37,177 nucleotides of DNA, taken from assembly GCA_021324635.1 (NCBI GenBank), contig JAJPIS010000081.1, positions 1-37,177 on the forward strand, given 5' to 3'. The position numbers were made by a program, and so were the translations under genes. This document shows positions 8,035 through 18,916 of the stretch, piece by piece; position 1 is the stretch's first letter; every line of letters starts with the position of its first letter. The stretch comes from Gemmatimonadota bacterium. GTDB taxonomy: Bacteria; Gemmatimonadota; Gemmatimonadetes; Gemmatimonadales; Gemmatimonadaceae. The notes below the pieces were generated by a model. The model made no database searches, was not told where the DNA came from, and saw only the letters and a program-made list of their open reading frames with translations.

Positions 8035-9129
8035 TCAGCGCGCGGCGGGAGTGCGGGCGAGGTCGCGGGCGAGACCGGCCACCTCGCCCGCCGTGAGGTC
8101 GCGCATGCACCGCCAGTGCCCGAGCGGGCAGCGCATCGGTCCATGCCGGTCGCACGGCCGGCAGGGGAGGGTCGCGACCCCGGCGGTCGCATGGTGGGGA
8201 GCGAGTGGCCCGAACCCGAACGCCGGGACCGTCGGGCCGAAGAGCGTGACCGTCGGCGTCCCCATCGCCGAGGCCAGGTGCTGGGGCGCCGAGTCGTTGG
8301 TGACCACGACCGTACAGCGGCCGATCAGCTCCGCCGTCGCGAGCAGCGACAGGGCGCCGGTGGCGTCGATCGTCGCTCCGCCGCCCGCGGCGCGGATCGC
8401 CTGGGCCGCCGCGCGGTCCGTCGCGTCCCCCACGACCACGATCCGCTGTCCGTCCGCTGCCAGCAGCGCCGCGAGGTCCGGGAAATACGGCCACCGCTTG
8501 GTGCGCCATGCGCTCCCGGGCGCGAGCGCCAGGAGCGGCGCCCCGTCGTGGCCCGCGTCGCGGAGGAGCGCGTCGACCGCCTCGACATCGGCCGGGCCGG
8601 GATAGAGCCGCGGTCGGAGTGCCTCCGGCGGGACGGGCTGGTCGCCGCCAGGCTCGTCGGCCACCGGATCCGCCCTCCCCTGCGGCTCGGCACCGAGCCG
8701 CCAGAGTCGCGCCGCGTGGTGCTCCTCCTCGCGGTAACGGACCGTCCGCGTGTACAGCGCGCGGCCTGCCGATCGGTCGAACCCCACCCGCTCGCGGTAG
8801 CCCGCGAGCAGGGCCAGCGTCGCGCTTCGGAGGGACCCCTGGGCGAGGTAGGCGATGCGTCGGCCCGCCTCGGCCGACGCCCGCCGATCGCGGGCCGCCC
8901 GTGCGCGCAGGCGGCGCGCCGTGCGCCAGAGGCCTCCGACCCCGCTCGCCGCGCCGCGCTTGTCGTAGACCAGCACCTCGCGCACGGCGGGATGCGACAT
9001 GAGGAGCGGGGCGGCGGCCCGCGTCGTCACCACGTCCACGGGGCCACGCTCGGCGAGCCTGGCGAGCAGGGGGGTCGTCAGGATGACATCGCCCAGGTAG
9101 CTCGTCTGGACGACCAGCGAGGCCGCCAT
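8035..9129 (-). CDS. Glycosyltransferase family 9, ADP-heptose:LPS heptosyltransferase-like
   Basis: The 364-residue protein has the GT9 (GT-B fold) layout. It starts SLVVQTSYLGDVILTTPLL, has LALAPGSAWRTKRWP in the middle, and ends with the nucleotide-sugar site VVTNDSAPQHLASAMGTPTV followed by LFGPT and FGFGP. A Cys-rich tail (CRPCDRHGPMRCPLGHWRC) matches heptosyltransferase II (WaaF-type) proteins. It should act at the cytoplasmic face of the inner membrane in LPS core assembly, implying a diderm envelope. The frame is open further upstream inside lepA, but the ATG at 9129, 17 nt after the lepA stop, begins the conserved N-terminus. The exact sugar donor is not certain. Confidence 0.88.
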   Translation of the reverse strand: MAASLVVQTSYLGDVILTTPLLARLAERGPVDVVTTRAAAPLLMSHPAVREVLVYDKRGAASGVGGLWRTARRLRARAARDRRASAEAGRRIAYLAQGSLRSATLALLAGYRERVGFDRSAGRALYTRTVRYREEEHHAARLWRLGAEPQGRADPVADEPGGDQPVPPEALRPRLYPGPADVEAVDALLRDAGHDGAPLLALAPGSAWRTKRWPYFPDLAALLAADGQRIVVVGDATDRAAAQAIRAAGGGATIDATGALSLLATAELIGRCTVVVTNDSAPQHLASAMGTPTVTLFGPTVPAFGFGPLAPHHATAGVATLPCRPCDRHGPMRCPLGHWRCMRDLTAGEVAGLARDLARTPAAR

Positions 9130-9146
9130 CGGCGTCAGCCCGCCGG

Positions 9147-10946
9147 TCAGTCGACTTGCAGGACGGCGAGAAACGCCTCCTGCGGGATCTCGACCGTGCC
9201 GACCTGCTTCATCCGCCGCTTCCCCGCCTTCTGTTTCTCCAGGAGCTTGCGCTTGCGCGTGATGTCGCCGCCGTAGCACTTGGCCAGGACGTTCTTCCGG
9301 AGTGGACGGACGGTCGTGCGGGCGATGACCTTGGTGCCGATCGCCGCCTGAATCACCACCTCGAACAGCTGCCGCGGGATGAGGTCCTTGAGCTTGTCGG
9401 CGATCTTGCGGCCCGACTCGTACGCCTTGTCCCGGTGGATGATCACCGAGAAGGCGTCGACCGGATCGCCGTTGATCACCATGTCGAGCTTCACCAGCTC
9501 GCTCGCGCGGTACTCGAGCATCTCGTAGTCGAGGCTCGCGTACCCGCGGCTGATGGTCTTCAGGCGATCGTAGAAGTCGAGGATGATCTCCGCCAGCGGG
9601 AACTCGAAATCGAACTCCACCCGCTGCGTGTCGACGTAGCTCATGTTCTTGTAGACGCCGCGCCGCTCGCCCGCGAGCGCCATGATCGCCCCGATGTACT
9701 CGGCGGGGGCGACGATGCGCGCCTTGACGAACGGCTCCTCGACCCGGTCGACCTCCGAGCCGTGTGGCATGCGCGAAGGATTCTCGAGCAGCATCACCGT
9801 TCCGTCCTGGCGATACACCATGTACTCGACGTTGGGAACCGTCGTGACGAGGTCGAGGTCGAACTCGCGCTCCAGCCGCTCCTGCACGATCTCCATGTGC
9901 AGCAGGCCGAGGAATCCCGCCCGGAAGCCGAACCCGAGCGCGGTCGATGTCTCCGGCTCGTAGTGGAGCGAGGCATCGTTGAGCTGGAGCTTCTCGAGCG
10001 CGTCGCGCAGATCCTCGTACTCGGCCGTGTCGGTGGGATAGAGGCCCGCGAAGACCATCGAGCGCACGTCCCGATACCCGGGCAGCGGCTCGGCCGCCGG
10101 CTGGTCGGCATCGAAGATGGTGTCGCCGACGCGCGTCTCCTGGACGCGCCGCACATTGGCGACGACGTAGCCGACCTCGCCCGGCCCGAGCGCGTCGGCC
10201 GGCACCTGGCGCAGCCGGTTGTAGCCGACCTCCGTCACCTCGTACCGGTCGCCGCCGGCCCCGAAGGTGATCTGGATCCCGCGCCGGATCGCGCCATCGA
10301 CGACCCGGACCGACGGGATCGCGCCCCGGTAGCGATCGTAGTACGAGTCGAAGATCAACGCCCGGAGCGGCCCCGCGGGATCACCCGTCGGCGGTGGCAC
10401 CCGCGCCACGATCCGCTCCAACAGCTCGGGCACGCCGATCCCTTCCTTGGCGCTCACGAGGAGGATCTCCTCGGGCGCGACGCCCAGGAGCTCGACGAGC
10501 TCCTGACGGCGGCGCGCCGGCTCGGCCCCGGGCAGATCGATCTTGTTGAGGATCGGGATGATCTCGAGCCCGGCGTCGAGGGCGAGGAACAGATTGGAGA
10601 GGGTCTGGGCCTGCACCCCCTGCGAAGCGTCGACGACCAGGATCGCCCCCTCACAGGCGGCCAACGATCGGGAGACCTCGTACGTGAAGTCGACGTGACC
10701 CGGCGTGTCGATCAGGTTCAGCTCGTACGTCTGCCCATCCCGCGCCGCGTAGCTCATCCGCACGGCGTTGAGCTTGATCGTGATGCCGCGCTCGCGCTCG
10801 AGATCGAGCGTGTCGAGCACCTGGTCCTTCATGTCGCGCTTCTCGATCGTGCCCGTGGCCTCGATCAGCCGATCGGCCAGGGTCGACTTCCCGTGGTCGA
10901 TGTGCGCGACGATGCAGAAATTTCTGATGTGGGCGAGCGGCGTCAC
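9147..10946 (-). CDS. lepA: Elongation factor 4 (LepA), translational GTPase
   Basis: The 599-residue GTPase has the full LepA architecture. The G domain shows AHIDHGKST (G1), RERGITI (G2), DTPGH (G3), NKID (G4) and SAKEG (G5). EF-Tu domain-II-like and EF-G domain-III/V-like regions follow ([16 protein letters not shown]). The LepA-specific C-terminal domain includes [20 protein letters not shown] and ends [20 protein letters not shown]. LepA acts on the ribosome during initiation/elongation under stress. The length equals the E. coli protein. The start is GTG (10944-10946), chosen because the family begins only a few residues before [14 protein letters not shown] and no ATG lies near. It is the first gene of an eleven-gene minus-strand run. 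Confidence 0.97.
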   Translation of the reverse strand: MTPLAHIRNFCIVAHIDHGKSTLADRLIEATGTIEKRDMKDQVLDTLDLERERGITIKLNAVRMSYAARDGQTYELNLIDTPGHVDFTYEVSRSLAACEGAILVVDASQGVQAQTLSNLFLALDAGLEIIPILNKIDLPGAEPARRRQELVELLGVAPEEILLVSAKEGIGVPELLERIVARVPPPTGDPAGPLRALIFDSYYDRYRGAIPSVRVVDGAIRRGIQITFGAGGDRYEVTEVGYNRLRQVPADALGPGEVGYVVANVRRVQETRVGDTIFDADQPAAEPLPGYRDVRSMVFAGLYPTDTAEYEDLRDALEKLQLNDASLHYEPETSTALGFGFRAGFLGLLHMEIVQERLEREFDLDLVTTVPNVEYMVYRQDGTVMLLENPSRMPHGSEVDRVEEPFVKARIVAPAEYIGAIMALAGERRGVYKNMSYVDTQRVEFDFEFPLAEIILDFYDRLKTISRGYASLDYEMLEYRASELVKLDMVINGDPVDAFSVIIHRDKAYESGRKIADKLKDLIPRQLFEVVIQAAIGTKVIARTTVRPLRKNVLAKCYGGDITRKRKLLEKQKAGKRRMKQVGTVEIPQEAFLAVLQVD

Positions 10947-11006
10947 AATCCGGGAAATATACGGGGTGGCGGCGAGCCACGGCGGACCCCTACGTTTCGC
11001 ATCTTC
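10947..11006. promoter_or_regulatory. 60-bp divergent promoter region (lepA / DUF58 gene)
   Basis: This is the only spacer between two long divergent gene runs, so promoters for both should lie here or in the adjoining coding ends. On the minus strand TATATT (10961-10956) ends 9 nt before the lepA GTG, which would place transcription start at or near the start codon. On the plus strand the overlapping TATACG (10958-10963) is a weaker -10 candidate for the DUF58 gene. I see no convincing -35 hexamer for either. The assignment is inference from position and the AT-rich island. Confidence 0.45.
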
Positions 11007-11930
11007 ATGGAAGGCTCCTCGCGCGCGGACTTGTTCGACCCGGCGACGCTCGCCTCGATGGGACACATCGAGATCGTGGCGCGGTGGGTGGTGGATGGTT
11101 TTCTCACCGGTCTGCATCGGTCCCCACGCAAGGGGTTCTCGGTCGAATTCGCCGAGCATCGCCCGTACCAGCCGGGTGATGACCTTCGCTACGTCGACTG
11201 GAAGATCGCGGCCCGTGCCGATCGGTGGGTCGTCAAGCAGTTCGAGGAGGAGACGAACCTCCGCGCGCTGCTGGTGCTCGACGTCAGCCCGTCGATGGAC
11301 TGGCGCGGTGCGCCGACGCGCCTCACCAAGCTCGCCTACGCCGAGCGGCTGGCGGCCGCGATCGCCCTCCTGCTGCTTCGCCAGCGCGACGCCGTGGGGC
11401 TCGTCTGCTTCGACGAGCGGGTGCGCAGCACGCTCGTGCCCAAGGCTCGGATGACCCAGTGGCGGCGCGTGGTGGCGTCGCTGGAGCGGCTGCGTGACGA
11501 TGGCGCGGACGGTGCGCGGCAGTCCGAGGCGGGTGAAGCGCTCCTGCACGCGGCGCGGCTCGTGCGGCGTCCCGGGATGGTCGTGCTGATCTCCGACCTG
11601 CTGGCCGAGGTCGACGCGGTGGACAGGGCGGTCCGCGCGCTGCGCGCGGCGGGCCACGACGTCGTCGCCCTGCACGTCCTCGATCCCGCGGAGCGCGAGC
11701 TCGCGGTGTCCGGTGACGCCCTGTTCGTGGATCCCGAGAGCGGGCTGACGGTGAGCGCGGCGGTCGCCGAGGTGCGGGAGGCGTATCGTGCCACGGTGGC
11801 CGAGGCCCTGGCCGAGTGGCGCGGGATCTTCGCCCGCGCGGGTGGGCGCTACGAGACCGTGATGACCGATGCGCCGTTCGGCGCCGCGCTTCGCCGGGCC
11901 TTCGCCGCGCGGCAGGATATCGCGCACTGA
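11007..11930 (+). CDS. DUF58 domain protein (vWA-like)
   Basis: The 307-residue cytoplasmic protein has the DUF58 hallmark block (about 43-85) including [29 protein letters not shown] and [11 protein letters not shown] von Willebrand A-like domain follows with a MIDAS-type motif LDVSPSMD (Asp92, Ser94, Ser96) and [12 protein letters not shown] further on. Family members usually accompany MoxR ATPases and BatA-type membrane proteins in poorly understood envelope or stress complexes. The BatA-like partner is encoded 15 nt downstream, but no MoxR gene lies in the window. The start ATG was chosen because it is the first after the divergent spacer; the upstream open frame is antisense to lepA. Confidence 0.9.
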   Translation: MEGSSRADLFDPATLASMGHIEIVARWVVDGFLTGLHRSPRKGFSVEFAEHRPYQPGDDLRYVDWKIAARADRWVVKQFEEETNLRALLVLDVSPSMDWRGAPTRLTKLAYAERLAAAIALLLLRQRDAVGLVCFDERVRSTLVPKARMTQWRRVVASLERLRDDGADGARQSEAGEALLHAARLVRRPGMVVLISDLLAEVDAVDRAVRALRAAGHDVVALHVLDPAERELAVSGDALFVDPESGLTVSAAVAEVREAYRATVAEALAEWRGIFARAGGRYETVMTDAPFGAALRRAFAARQDIAH

Positions 11931-11945
11931 CGGGGCGGCGCGCGC

Positions 11946-13925
11946 ATGGGGTTCCTCTCGCCGCTCTTCCTGGCGCTCGGGCTGGGCGCCGCCGTGCCGC
12001 TGCTCATCCACCTGCTGCGGCGGCGGACGGGCGTCCGCATTCAGTTCCCCGCGGTGCGCTATCTCGCCCGCGCCGAGCAGGAGCACAGCCGGCGTCTCAA
12101 GCTCCGCAACCTGCTCCTCATGCTGCTGCGCGTCGCGGCGATCGTCGCCATCGCGCTCGCGGCCGCGCGGCCGGTGAGCCGGGCGCTGGGGCACGTGGTC
12201 GGTGCCGGCCATGCGCCGACGGCCGTCGCGATCGTGCTCGATAACTCGCTCAGCACGTCGGTCATCGTCGATGGGCGGCCGTTGCTGGATGCGTTGAAGG
12301 CCGTCGCCCGCCGGGTCGCCGAGCGCGCCGCGCCCGCGGACCGCGTCTGGCTCGTCACCGCCGATGCCCGCACCCGCGGGGGAACGGCGGGAGCGGTCGG
12401 AAGCGCCATCGCGCGCACGACCCCGCTCGCCGGGGCGGGTGACCTCCCGCGCGCGGTCCTGAGCGCGGCCGCGCTCGTGCGCGTCGCGGGGGTCGTGGAC
12501 CCGGTCGTCGCGCTCGTCACCGATGGGCAGGCGACGGCGTGGCCGGGCGCCACCGACATCGGCGGCGTTCGGCTCGCGATCTATACCCTGGACGGGCCGG
12601 CGCCGGCGAATCGGGCCGTCACGGCGGCGGTCGCGCGGCCGGTCCGGTGGACACCGCGCGGGGAGATCACCGCGACCGTGAGCGGCCGCCCCGGCCCGGG
12701 CGCGGGGGACTCCACGACGTATCGCATCGTGCTCGGGGGCCGAACGCTGGCCCGCGGCGCGGTCGCCGTGGTCCCGCCCGACAGCGGCACCGGGCCCGGT
12801 GGGGGCGGCGGCCCCATCTCGCTGCATGCGGCGCCGCCGGAGCGGGGCTGGATCGGCGGGTCGGTCGAGCTCGAGCCCGACGAGCTCCGGGGGGACGACG
12901 CGCGATACGTGGCGTTCCGGATCGGCGAGCCGCCGGTCGCCGCGGTCGACTCATCGGCGGGCGCGTTCCTGCGGACGGCCGCCGAGGCGCTGGTCGCCAA
13001 CGCGCGCGTATCGCTCGGCGCCGCCCGCCCCCCCGCCCGGACGATCCAGATCGTGGCCGCCGAGCGGCTCACCGCGCTTCCCGCGCTCATCGTGCCGCCG
13101 TCCGATCCGGTGCGCCTCGGGGCCGCCAACCGGGCGCTCGAGCGGGCCGGTGTCCCGTGGCGCTATGGCCCCGCGGCGCGCGGCGACGTCATCGTCGAGG
13201 GACTCGTGGCCGGGGCCGCGACCGCGAGCCGACCGGACAGCGCGAGCACCGCCGGCGCGCCGGTCACGGCACTGCTCCGCTATCCGCTCCAGCCGCAGCC
13301 CGGGGCCGTCGCCGACACGCTGGCGCGCACGGGCGCTGCGCCCTGGGTGGTGGCCGGCCCCGACTACGTGCTCCTGGCGTCGCCGGTGGACCCCGCGGCC
13401 ACCACCTGGCCATTGCGGGCGGGGTTCGTCCCCTGGCTCGGTGACATGCTCGGCCAGCGGCTCTCCGGGACGGCGGCGTCCGGCGCGAGTGCCGCCGTGG
13501 TCGCCGCCGCGCCGGGCGCGACGATCCGGCGACCGACCGGCGTCGAGGAACTGGAGGCTCCGGACGGCAGCTCGCGCGTCCTCGCGGGCGCGACGATCGA
13601 GGCCCCGTCCGTCCCCGGCGTCTACTTTTTCCGGCGCGGTGGGGCGCGTGTCGGCGCGCTCACGGTCAATCCGGAGGCCCGGGAATCGGACCTCGCTCGG
13701 CTCGGCACGCGCGCGCTGGCGGCCCGGTTCCGCGCCCGCGCGGTCGGGGTGTACACGGACCCCGACGGCTGGGAGGCGGCGGTCTTCGACGCCCGTGCGG
13801 CGCGGCCGCTGACCGGCTTCTTCCTGGCCCTGGCGCTGGCGCTGCTGCTCGCCGAGAGTGTCGTGACCCGGACGCGGGCACGCGGCGATGGGGCGGCCTC
13901 CGTGTCCGTCCGTCGCGCGGCCTGA
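11946..13925 (+). CDS. BatA-type membrane protein with vWA domain
   Basis: The 659-residue protein starts with a BatA (aerotolerance N-terminal) module: a transmembrane helix ([18 protein letters not shown], about 7-24), a cytoplasmic linker with IQFPAVRYL and a second helix (about 55-75). A vWA-like domain follows, with [12 protein letters not shown] in place of the classical D-x-S-x-S. A large Ala/Gly/Pro-rich extracytoplasmic region comes next, then a C-terminal helix ([14 protein letters not shown], about 626-640). It probably works with the DUF58 protein 15 nt upstream in a membrane complex. The role is unknown; the 'aerotolerance' label is historical. The mfd gene follows after 27 nt. 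Confidence 0.85.
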   Translation: MGFLSPLFLALGLGAAVPLLIHLLRRRTGVRIQFPAVRYLARAEQEHSRRLKLRNLLLMLLRVAAIVAIALAAARPVSRALGHVVGAGHAPTAVAIVLDNSLSTSVIVDGRPLLDALKAVARRVAERAAPADRVWLVTADARTRGGTAGAVGSAIARTTPLAGAGDLPRAVLSAAALVRVAGVVDPVVALVTDGQATAWPGATDIGGVRLAIYTLDGPAPANRAVTAAVARPVRWTPRGEITATVSGRPGPGAGDSTTYRIVLGGRTLARGAVAVVPPDSGTGPGGGGGPISLHAAPPERGWIGGSVELEPDELRGDDARYVAFRIGEPPVAAVDSSAGAFLRTAAEALVANARVSLGAARPPARTIQIVAAERLTALPALIVPPSDPVRLGAANRALERAGVPWRYGPAARGDVIVEGLVAGAATASRPDSASTAGAPVTALLRYPLQPQPGAVADTLARTGAAPWVVAGPDYVLLASPVDPAATTWPLRAGFVPWLGDMLGQRLSGTAASGASAAVVAAAPGATIRRPTGVEELEAPDGSSRVLAGATIEAPSVPGVYFFRRGGARVGALTVNPEARESDLARLGTRALAARFRARAVGVYTDPDGWEAAVFDARAARPLTGFFLALALALLLAESVVTRTRARGDGAASVSVRRAA

Positions 13926-13952
13926 CGCGGGCGGTGGGCGAGTCGCGATAGC

Positions 13953-16900
13953 GTGGCACTGCCTCTCCTGATCGACGCGGTCGAGCGCCTCCCGGCGTTC
14001 ACGCGGCTGATGAACACGCTTCCGGCCCCCGGAGCGGCGGCGCGCGTGACCGGGCTCCCCGGCTCGTCCGCGGCCGTGCTCGTGGCCGCGCTCGCGCGGC
14101 GGCTTCCGGGTCGCTTCTTCGTCGTCCTCACCCAGGGGTTGCCCGAGGCGGAGCGGTGGCTCGCCGATCTCCAGTCGCTCGCCACCGACGCCGCGGTCGC
14201 CCTGTACCCGCCCCGCGAAGGGTTCGGGGAAGCGGAGCCGCACGCCGAGGTCGCCGGCGAGCGCGTCGAGACGATCGAGCGTGTCGGCCGCGGCGGCGTG
14301 CGGATCCTCCTCACGACCGCCCGCGCCGTGCTCGAGCGCACACGGCTCCCGGCGGCCGTGCGGTCGTCGCGCCTCGAGATCCGTTGCAACGATGTCCGGC
14401 GGCCCGAGGACCTCGCCGCCCATCTCGAAGGGATCGGCTTCGAGCGCGTACCGATGGTCGAAGAGGTCGCGCAGTTCAGCGTCCGGGGCGGCATCGTCGA
14501 CATCTACGGGTTCGGGATGGCCGAGCCCGTACGGCTCGAGTTCTGGGGCGACGAGATCGTCGAGCTCCGGCACTTCGACCTGCTGTCGCAGCGCTCGACC
14601 CGGCCGGCCCCGGTCGCCGTCGTGCTCCCCGTCGACGGCGCGCCCTCGCCGGCGGGCGCGGCCGATGGGACCGAGCGTGTGTCGCTGCTCGACCTCTGGC
14701 CACCGGACACGATCGTCGTCGTGCCCGCCGGCGCGAACCTCGAGCCGGAGCTCCGCCGCACCTGGGATGAGGCCCAGCACCACGTGGAGCTGGCCCGCCG
14801 GCGCGGCGAGGATGCGCCGCCCCGGGACGAGCTGTATCAGCCGCCCGAGGCCGCGCTCCGCGCGCTGGGCCGCCTGGCGACGATCATCGAGACCGCGGCC
14901 GCCGCCGACGGCGCGCTCGCGTTTCCGATCGGGTCGCCGGAGCCGGTCGATCGCGACATCGGCCGACTGGCGCGCATCGTCCGTGACGGGGTGCCGACCC
15001 TCATCCTCTGCGACAACGCCGGCCAGTGCGAGCGGCTCGACGAGCTGCTCGCGAGCCGCACGCGCGACGGCGTCGTCCGCGACGGCTCGCCCGCGACGCT
15101 CGCCGTCGGCGTGCTCGACGGCGGGTTCGTGGTCCCGCCGGTGGGCAGCGACGCCGGGCTTCGCGTCCTCACCGATCATGAGATCTTCCGGCGCGAGCGG
15201 CGGATCCGGCGCGCGCGGCGCTACGCGGGCGGGACGTCACTGGAGTCGATCACCGCCCTCAAGCCCGGCGACTTCGTCGTCCATCTCGAGCACGGGATCG
15301 GCATCTACCGCGGGATCGAGACGATCTTCGTCAAGGAGAGCACGGTCGAGGTGGCGGTCGTCGAGTACGAGGGCGGCGATCGTCTCAACGTCCCGCTCTA
15401 CCGCATCGATCAGCTCGAGCGCTACCGGGCCGCCACCGACGTCTCGCCCGACGCGCCTCCGCCGCGGCTGCACAAGCTGGGCGGCCGACGCTGGACGCGG
15501 CAGCGCGACCGGACCCGGGCGGCCATCGAGGAGATGACCTCGGAGCTCCTCGACCTCTACGCGCGCCGTCAGGTCGCGAGCCGTCCCCCGCATGCGCCCG
15601 ACGGCGCCTGGCAGCGTCAGCTCGAGTCGTCGTTCCTGTTCGAGGACACGCCCGACCAGCGGAAGGCCACGGGCGACGTCAAGTCAGACATGGAGCGGGT
15701 GCGGCCGATGGATCGTCTCCTCGTCGGCGATGTCGGCTACGGGAAGACCGAGATCGCCGTGCGGGCCGCGTTCAAGGCCGTGCAGTCCGGCCGGCAGGTG
15801 GCGGTGCTCGTGCCGACGACGATCCTCGCCGACCAGCACCTCCGCACGTTCGGGGACCGCTACGCGGACTTCCCGGTCCGCGTCGAGGCGCTGAGCCGGT
15901 TTCAGACGCCGGCCGAGCAGCAGGCGATCCGTGCCGACCTGGCCGCCCGGAAGGTCGACGTGATCGTCGGGACCCATCGCCTGCTCAGCCCCGATGTGAC
16001 CTTCGCGGACCTCGGGCTGATCGTGATCGACGAGGAGCATCGATTCGGCGTGCGGCACAAGGAGCGCCTCAAGCAGCTCCGCCTCGAGACGGACGTGCTG
16101 ACCCTGACGGCGACGCCGATCCCGCGGACGCTGCACCTGTCGCTCGCCGGTCTGCGCGACATGACGCTCATGCAGACGCCTCCTCGCGACCGCTCGCCCG
16201 TGCTCACGTTCGTCGAGCCGTGGGACGATGAGTTGATCGAGGAGGGGATCACCCGCGAGCTCGATCGGGGTGGCCAGGTCTTCTTCGTCCACAACCGCAT
16301 CGAGACCATCGTCGCCATCCGGGACCATGTGCACCACCTCGTGCCGCGGGCGCGGGTGGCGATCGGCCACGGGCAGATGCGTGAGCGCGATCTGGAGGAC
16401 GTGATGCGGCGCTTCGTCAACGGCGAGGTGGACGTGCTCGTGTCCACGATGATCGTGGAGTCCGGCCTCGATGTGCCGAACGCCAACACCATGTTCGTCA
16501 ATCGAGCCGACACCTTCGGCCTCGCGCAGCTCTACCAGCTTCGCGGGCGCGTCGGCCGATCCCACCGGCGCGCGTACTGCTATCTGATGGTGCCGGACGC
16601 CGTCGACGACGAAGCCGAGCGGCGGCTCCAGGTGCTCGAGCATCACACCGAGCTGGGGTCCGGCTACCGGGTGGCGCTCCGGGACATGGAGATGCGCGGC
16701 GCCGGGAACATCCTGGGTCCCGAGCAGTCGGGCTTCGTGCAGGCGGTCGGGTTCGACCTCTACCTGCGCATGCTGGACGAGCAGGTGCGGCGGCTCCAGC
16801 ACGCCGGTGGCGCGCCCAAGCCGGCGCCGGCCGATGTCTCGCTCGACGTGCCGGCGTACCTCCCCGACGAGTACGTGCCGCTCCCGGAGGCGAAGCTCGA

Positions 16901-17264
16901 CATCTATCGCCGGCTGACGCGGGTCGCGGAGGCGGCCGAGGTCGACGCGCTCCAGGCCGAAGTTCGCGACCGCTTCGGGGTCCTGCCCCCCCCGGCCGAG
17001 GCGTTCTTCGCGCAGGCGGTCCTCCGGCTCGTCGGCGGGCTGCTGCGTGTCGAAGGGATCCTGGTGCGCGGGGGGGAAGCCCGTATTACCTTTCGCGCCG
17101 ACGCCGTGCCTCGGATGAAGAGCCTGTCGGCCGCGTTCCACGACGTCCAGTTCCAGATCGAAGTTCGCCGCTCGCAGCCGTTGTCCCTCAAGCTGATCCG
17201 CTTGGGTGGGACGGACATCATCGGCGGGTTGGTCACGGCGCTCCGGCACACCGCTGATGTCTGA
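13953..17264 (+). CDS. mfd: Transcription-repair coupling factor Mfd
   Basis: The 1103-residue protein removes stalled RNA polymerase at DNA lesions and recruits UvrA. The N-terminal UvrB-homology region (about 1-320) is followed by the CarD-like RNA polymerase-interacting domain (about 434-500, starting [19 protein letters not shown]). The RecG-like translocase has Walker [10 protein letters not shown] (about 590-600), DEEH box VIDEEHRFG (about 690), [13 protein letters not shown] and QLRGRVGRS. The C-terminal TRCF domain starts near [14 protein letters not shown]. The length is slightly short of the roughly 1150-residue norm. The start is GTG (13953-13955), 27 nt after the preceding gene. 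Its stop is overlapped by one possible start (17257) of the following gene. Confidence 0.96.
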   Translation: MALPLLIDAVERLPAFTRLMNTLPAPGAAARVTGLPGSSAAVLVAALARRLPGRFFVVLTQGLPEAERWLADLQSLATDAAVALYPPREGFGEAEPHAEVAGERVETIERVGRGGVRILLTTARAVLERTRLPAAVRSSRLEIRCNDVRRPEDLAAHLEGIGFERVPMVEEVAQFSVRGGIVDIYGFGMAEPVRLEFWGDEIVELRHFDLLSQRSTRPAPVAVVLPVDGAPSPAGAADGTERVSLLDLWPPDTIVVVPAGANLEPELRRTWDEAQHHVELARRRGEDAPPRDELYQPPEAALRALGRLATIIETAAAADGALAFPIGSPEPVDRDIGRLARIVRDGVPTLILCDNAGQCERLDELLASRTRDGVVRDGSPATLAVGVLDGGFVVPPVGSDAGLRVLTDHEIFRRERRIRRARRYAGGTSLESITALKPGDFVVHLEHGIGIYRGIETIFVKESTVEVAVVEYEGGDRLNVPLYRIDQLERYRAATDVSPDAPPPRLHKLGGRRWTRQRDRTRAAIEEMTSELLDLYARRQVASRPPHAPDGAWQRQLESSFLFEDTPDQRKATGDVKSDMERVRPMDRLLVGDVGYGKTEIAVRAAFKAVQSGRQVAVLVPTTILADQHLRTFGDRYADFPVRVEALSRFQTPAEQQAIRADLAARKVDVIVGTHRLLSPDVTFADLGLIVIDEEHRFGVRHKERLKQLRLETDVLTLTATPIPRTLHLSLAGLRDMTLMQTPPRDRSPVLTFVEPWDDELIEEGITRELDRGGQVFFVHNRIETIVAIRDHVHHLVPRARVAIGHGQMRERDLEDVMRRFVNGEVDVLVSTMIVESGLDVPNANTMFVNRADTFGLAQLYQLRGRVGRSHRRAYCYLMVPDAVDDEAERRLQVLEHHTELGSGYRVALRDMEMRGAGNILGPEQSGFVQAVGFDLYLRMLDEQVRRLQHAGGAPKPAPADVSLDVPAYLPDEYVPLPEAKLDIYRRLTRVAEAAEVDALQAEVRDRFGVLPPPAEAFFAQAVLRLVGGLLRVEGILVRGGEARITFRADAVPRMKSLSAAFHDVQFQIEVRRSQPLSLKLIRLGGTDIIGGLVTALRHTADV

Positions 17265-17325
17265 GCTGATGTCCGACCCCGGCCCGCGGGTGTTCCGCTC
17301 TGCCGTTTCCCTCATCCAGTCTCCG

Positions 17326-18891
17326 ATGCCACGCACTGCCGTCGTCCTGGCCTGCACCGCCGTGACCGTCTTCGCTGCCGCCGAGGGGTGCAAGGGCTTC
17401 CGGGACGCGATGACCGCGCACGTCGACGTCGTCGCCCGCGCGGGCCCGCAAGAGCTCACGGTCACGCGACTCTCGACCCTCGTCGGCGGGTCCAAGCTGC
17501 CCCTCGACCGCGACTTCGTGCGGCAGCTCGCCGGCATCTGGGTCGACTACCAGTTGCTGGGGCACGCGGCGGCAGAGGGGGACTCGCTCAACGCGCCGGC
17601 CACGGTCGATTCCGCGCTCTGGGGTGTCATCACCAACGCGCGCGCCAAGAAGTGGTTCGACGAGGTGTCCAAGACGTGGGTCGGGGCCGACAGCCTCAAG
17701 TACCCGGAGTCGTACGCGAGCGGTGAGGTGCTCGCCGCGCGCCACATCCTGCTCGTGCCCCCGAACGGCGACACCAGCGCCGCCAAGATGGACTCGCTGC
17801 ACAAGCGGGCCGAGTCGCTACGCGCGCAGGCGACGCCCGCCAACTTCGCCTCGCTCGCCGAGAAGAACAGCCAGGATCCGGGCTCGGCGCGCCGCGGCGG
17901 AGACCTGGGCGTGTTCCAGCGGGGACAGATGGTCGCGCCGTTCGAGCAGGCTCTGCGCGGGCTCAAGCCGGGGGAGATCTCGCAGCCCGTGCGGACGCAG
18001 TTCGGCTGGCACATCATCTATCGCCCGACCTACGCCGAGGTGAAGGACCAGGTCGCGCGGGTCGCCGGCGCGAAGACGATGCAGGCGGCCGAGAGTGCCT
18101 ACATCGCCCACCTCGACGCCAGCTCGCACTACCACTACATCCCGTCGGCCACGTCGACCGTGCGGGCGGTCGCCAAGGATCCCGACGGCCACCGCGCCGA
18201 CCGGACACCGATCGCGACCTATAGCGGCGGCGACTTCACGGCGGCGCGCCTCGCGCGCTGGATGAGTCTCTTCCCGCCCAACATCCGGGCGCAGGTCCAG
18301 AGCGCGCCGGACAGCCAGTTGCCGACCTTCATCCGCAACGTCGTCCGGAACGAGCTGGTCGTCCATCAGGCCGACAGCGCCAAGGTGGTGCTCGACACGG
18401 CGCAGATGAATCAGCTCCGCCGGACATACGAGCAGTTGGTGACGACCGACTGGCAGCAGCTCGGGGTCGATCCCAAGATGCTCGCCGACAGCTCCAAGAC
18501 CGAGTCGGGACGCGATCGGCTCGCCGCCGCGCACGTCGAGGACTACCTCGACCACATGGTGTCGATGACCGCCCGCTACGTCGATGTTCCGCCGCCGCTC
18601 GACCAGGCGCTGCGCTCGAAGTACGAGGCGCAGATCAACGAGGCCGGGGTCGACCGGGCGTTGGCCCGGGCCTCCGACATTCGGAAGACGACCGACTCGA
18701 CGCGGGCGGCCAAGGCCCCGCCGTCGGCGGTCCCGCTCCCAGGGGCGACCCCGGGCCCCGCGTCGTCGAGCGGCCCGTCGAGCAGCCCGTCGAGCAGCCC
18801 GTCGAGCAGCCCGTCGGGCGCCGCCCCCGCGGCACCGTCCTCGGCGAGCCCGGCGGCCCCGACTGGCACCGCACCCAAGGGGAAACCGTAG
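17326..18891 (+). CDS. Parvulin-type peptidyl-prolyl isomerase, probable lipoprotein
   Basis: The 521-residue protein has a hydrophobic signal segment ([16 protein letters not shown]) ending in AAEGC, a plausible lipobox, so it is probably anchored in the periplasm. A parvulin domain spans about residues 130-235: AARHILLV, then [37 protein letters not shown] and [10 protein letters not shown]. The rest is helical without known motifs, ending in a Ser/Pro/Ala tail with a 12-bp tandem repeat. I chose the ATG at 17326 because it gives a clean signal peptide. ATG at 17257 would overlap the mfd stop and add 23 residues; neither has a good Shine-Dalgarno. It probably works with the SurA-like protein encoded 25 nt downstream in outer-membrane protein folding. 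Confidence 0.87.
   Translation: MPRTAVVLACTAVTVFAAAEGCKGFRDAMTAHVDVVARAGPQELTVTRLSTLVGGSKLPLDRDFVRQLAGIWVDYQLLGHAAAEGDSLNAPATVDSALWGVITNARAKKWFDEVSKTWVGADSLKYPESYASGEVLAARHILLVPPNGDTSAAKMDSLHKRAESLRAQATPANFASLAEKNSQDPGSARRGGDLGVFQRGQMVAPFEQALRGLKPGEISQPVRTQFGWHIIYRPTYAEVKDQVARVAGAKTMQAAESAYIAHLDASSHYHYIPSATSTVRAVAKDPDGHRADRTPIATYSGGDFTAARLARWMSLFPPNIRAQVQSAPDSQLPTFIRNVVRNELVVHQADSAKVVLDTAQMNQLRRTYEQLVTTDWQQLGVDPKMLADSSKTESGRDRLAAAHVEDYLDHMVSMTARYVDVPPPLDQALRSKYEAQINEAGVDRALARASDIRKTTDSTRAAKAPPSAVPLPGATPGPASSSGPSSSPSSSPSSSPSGAAPAAPSSASPAAPTGTAPKGKP
18774..18816 (+). repeat. 12-bp tandem repeat in the parvulin lipoprotein tail
   Basis: The unit CCCGTCGAGCAG occurs three times in perfect tandem plus a partial fourth copy. 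It encodes a Pro-Ser-Ser-Ser pattern in the C-terminal tail. The 12-bp unit keeps the frame, so copy number can vary without breaking the protein. Confidence 0.9.
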
Positions 18892-18916
18892 ACCGATCGC
18901 GGGGTATGGCGACGTC

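Noticed and set aside
6958-9276. Long plus-strand open frame opposite the kinase and heptosyltransferase genes
   Set aside because: Same GC artefact; composition is Arg/His/Asp-rich without any recognisable motif.
9156-11006. N-terminal extension of the DUF58 gene opposite lepA
   Set aside because: The frame stays open only because lepA is GC-rich; DUF58 proteins begin close to ATG 11007.
12951-15179. Long minus-strand open frame opposite the BatA-like gene and mfd
   Set aside because: It is antisense to the well-supported mfd N-terminal half and carries no motif.
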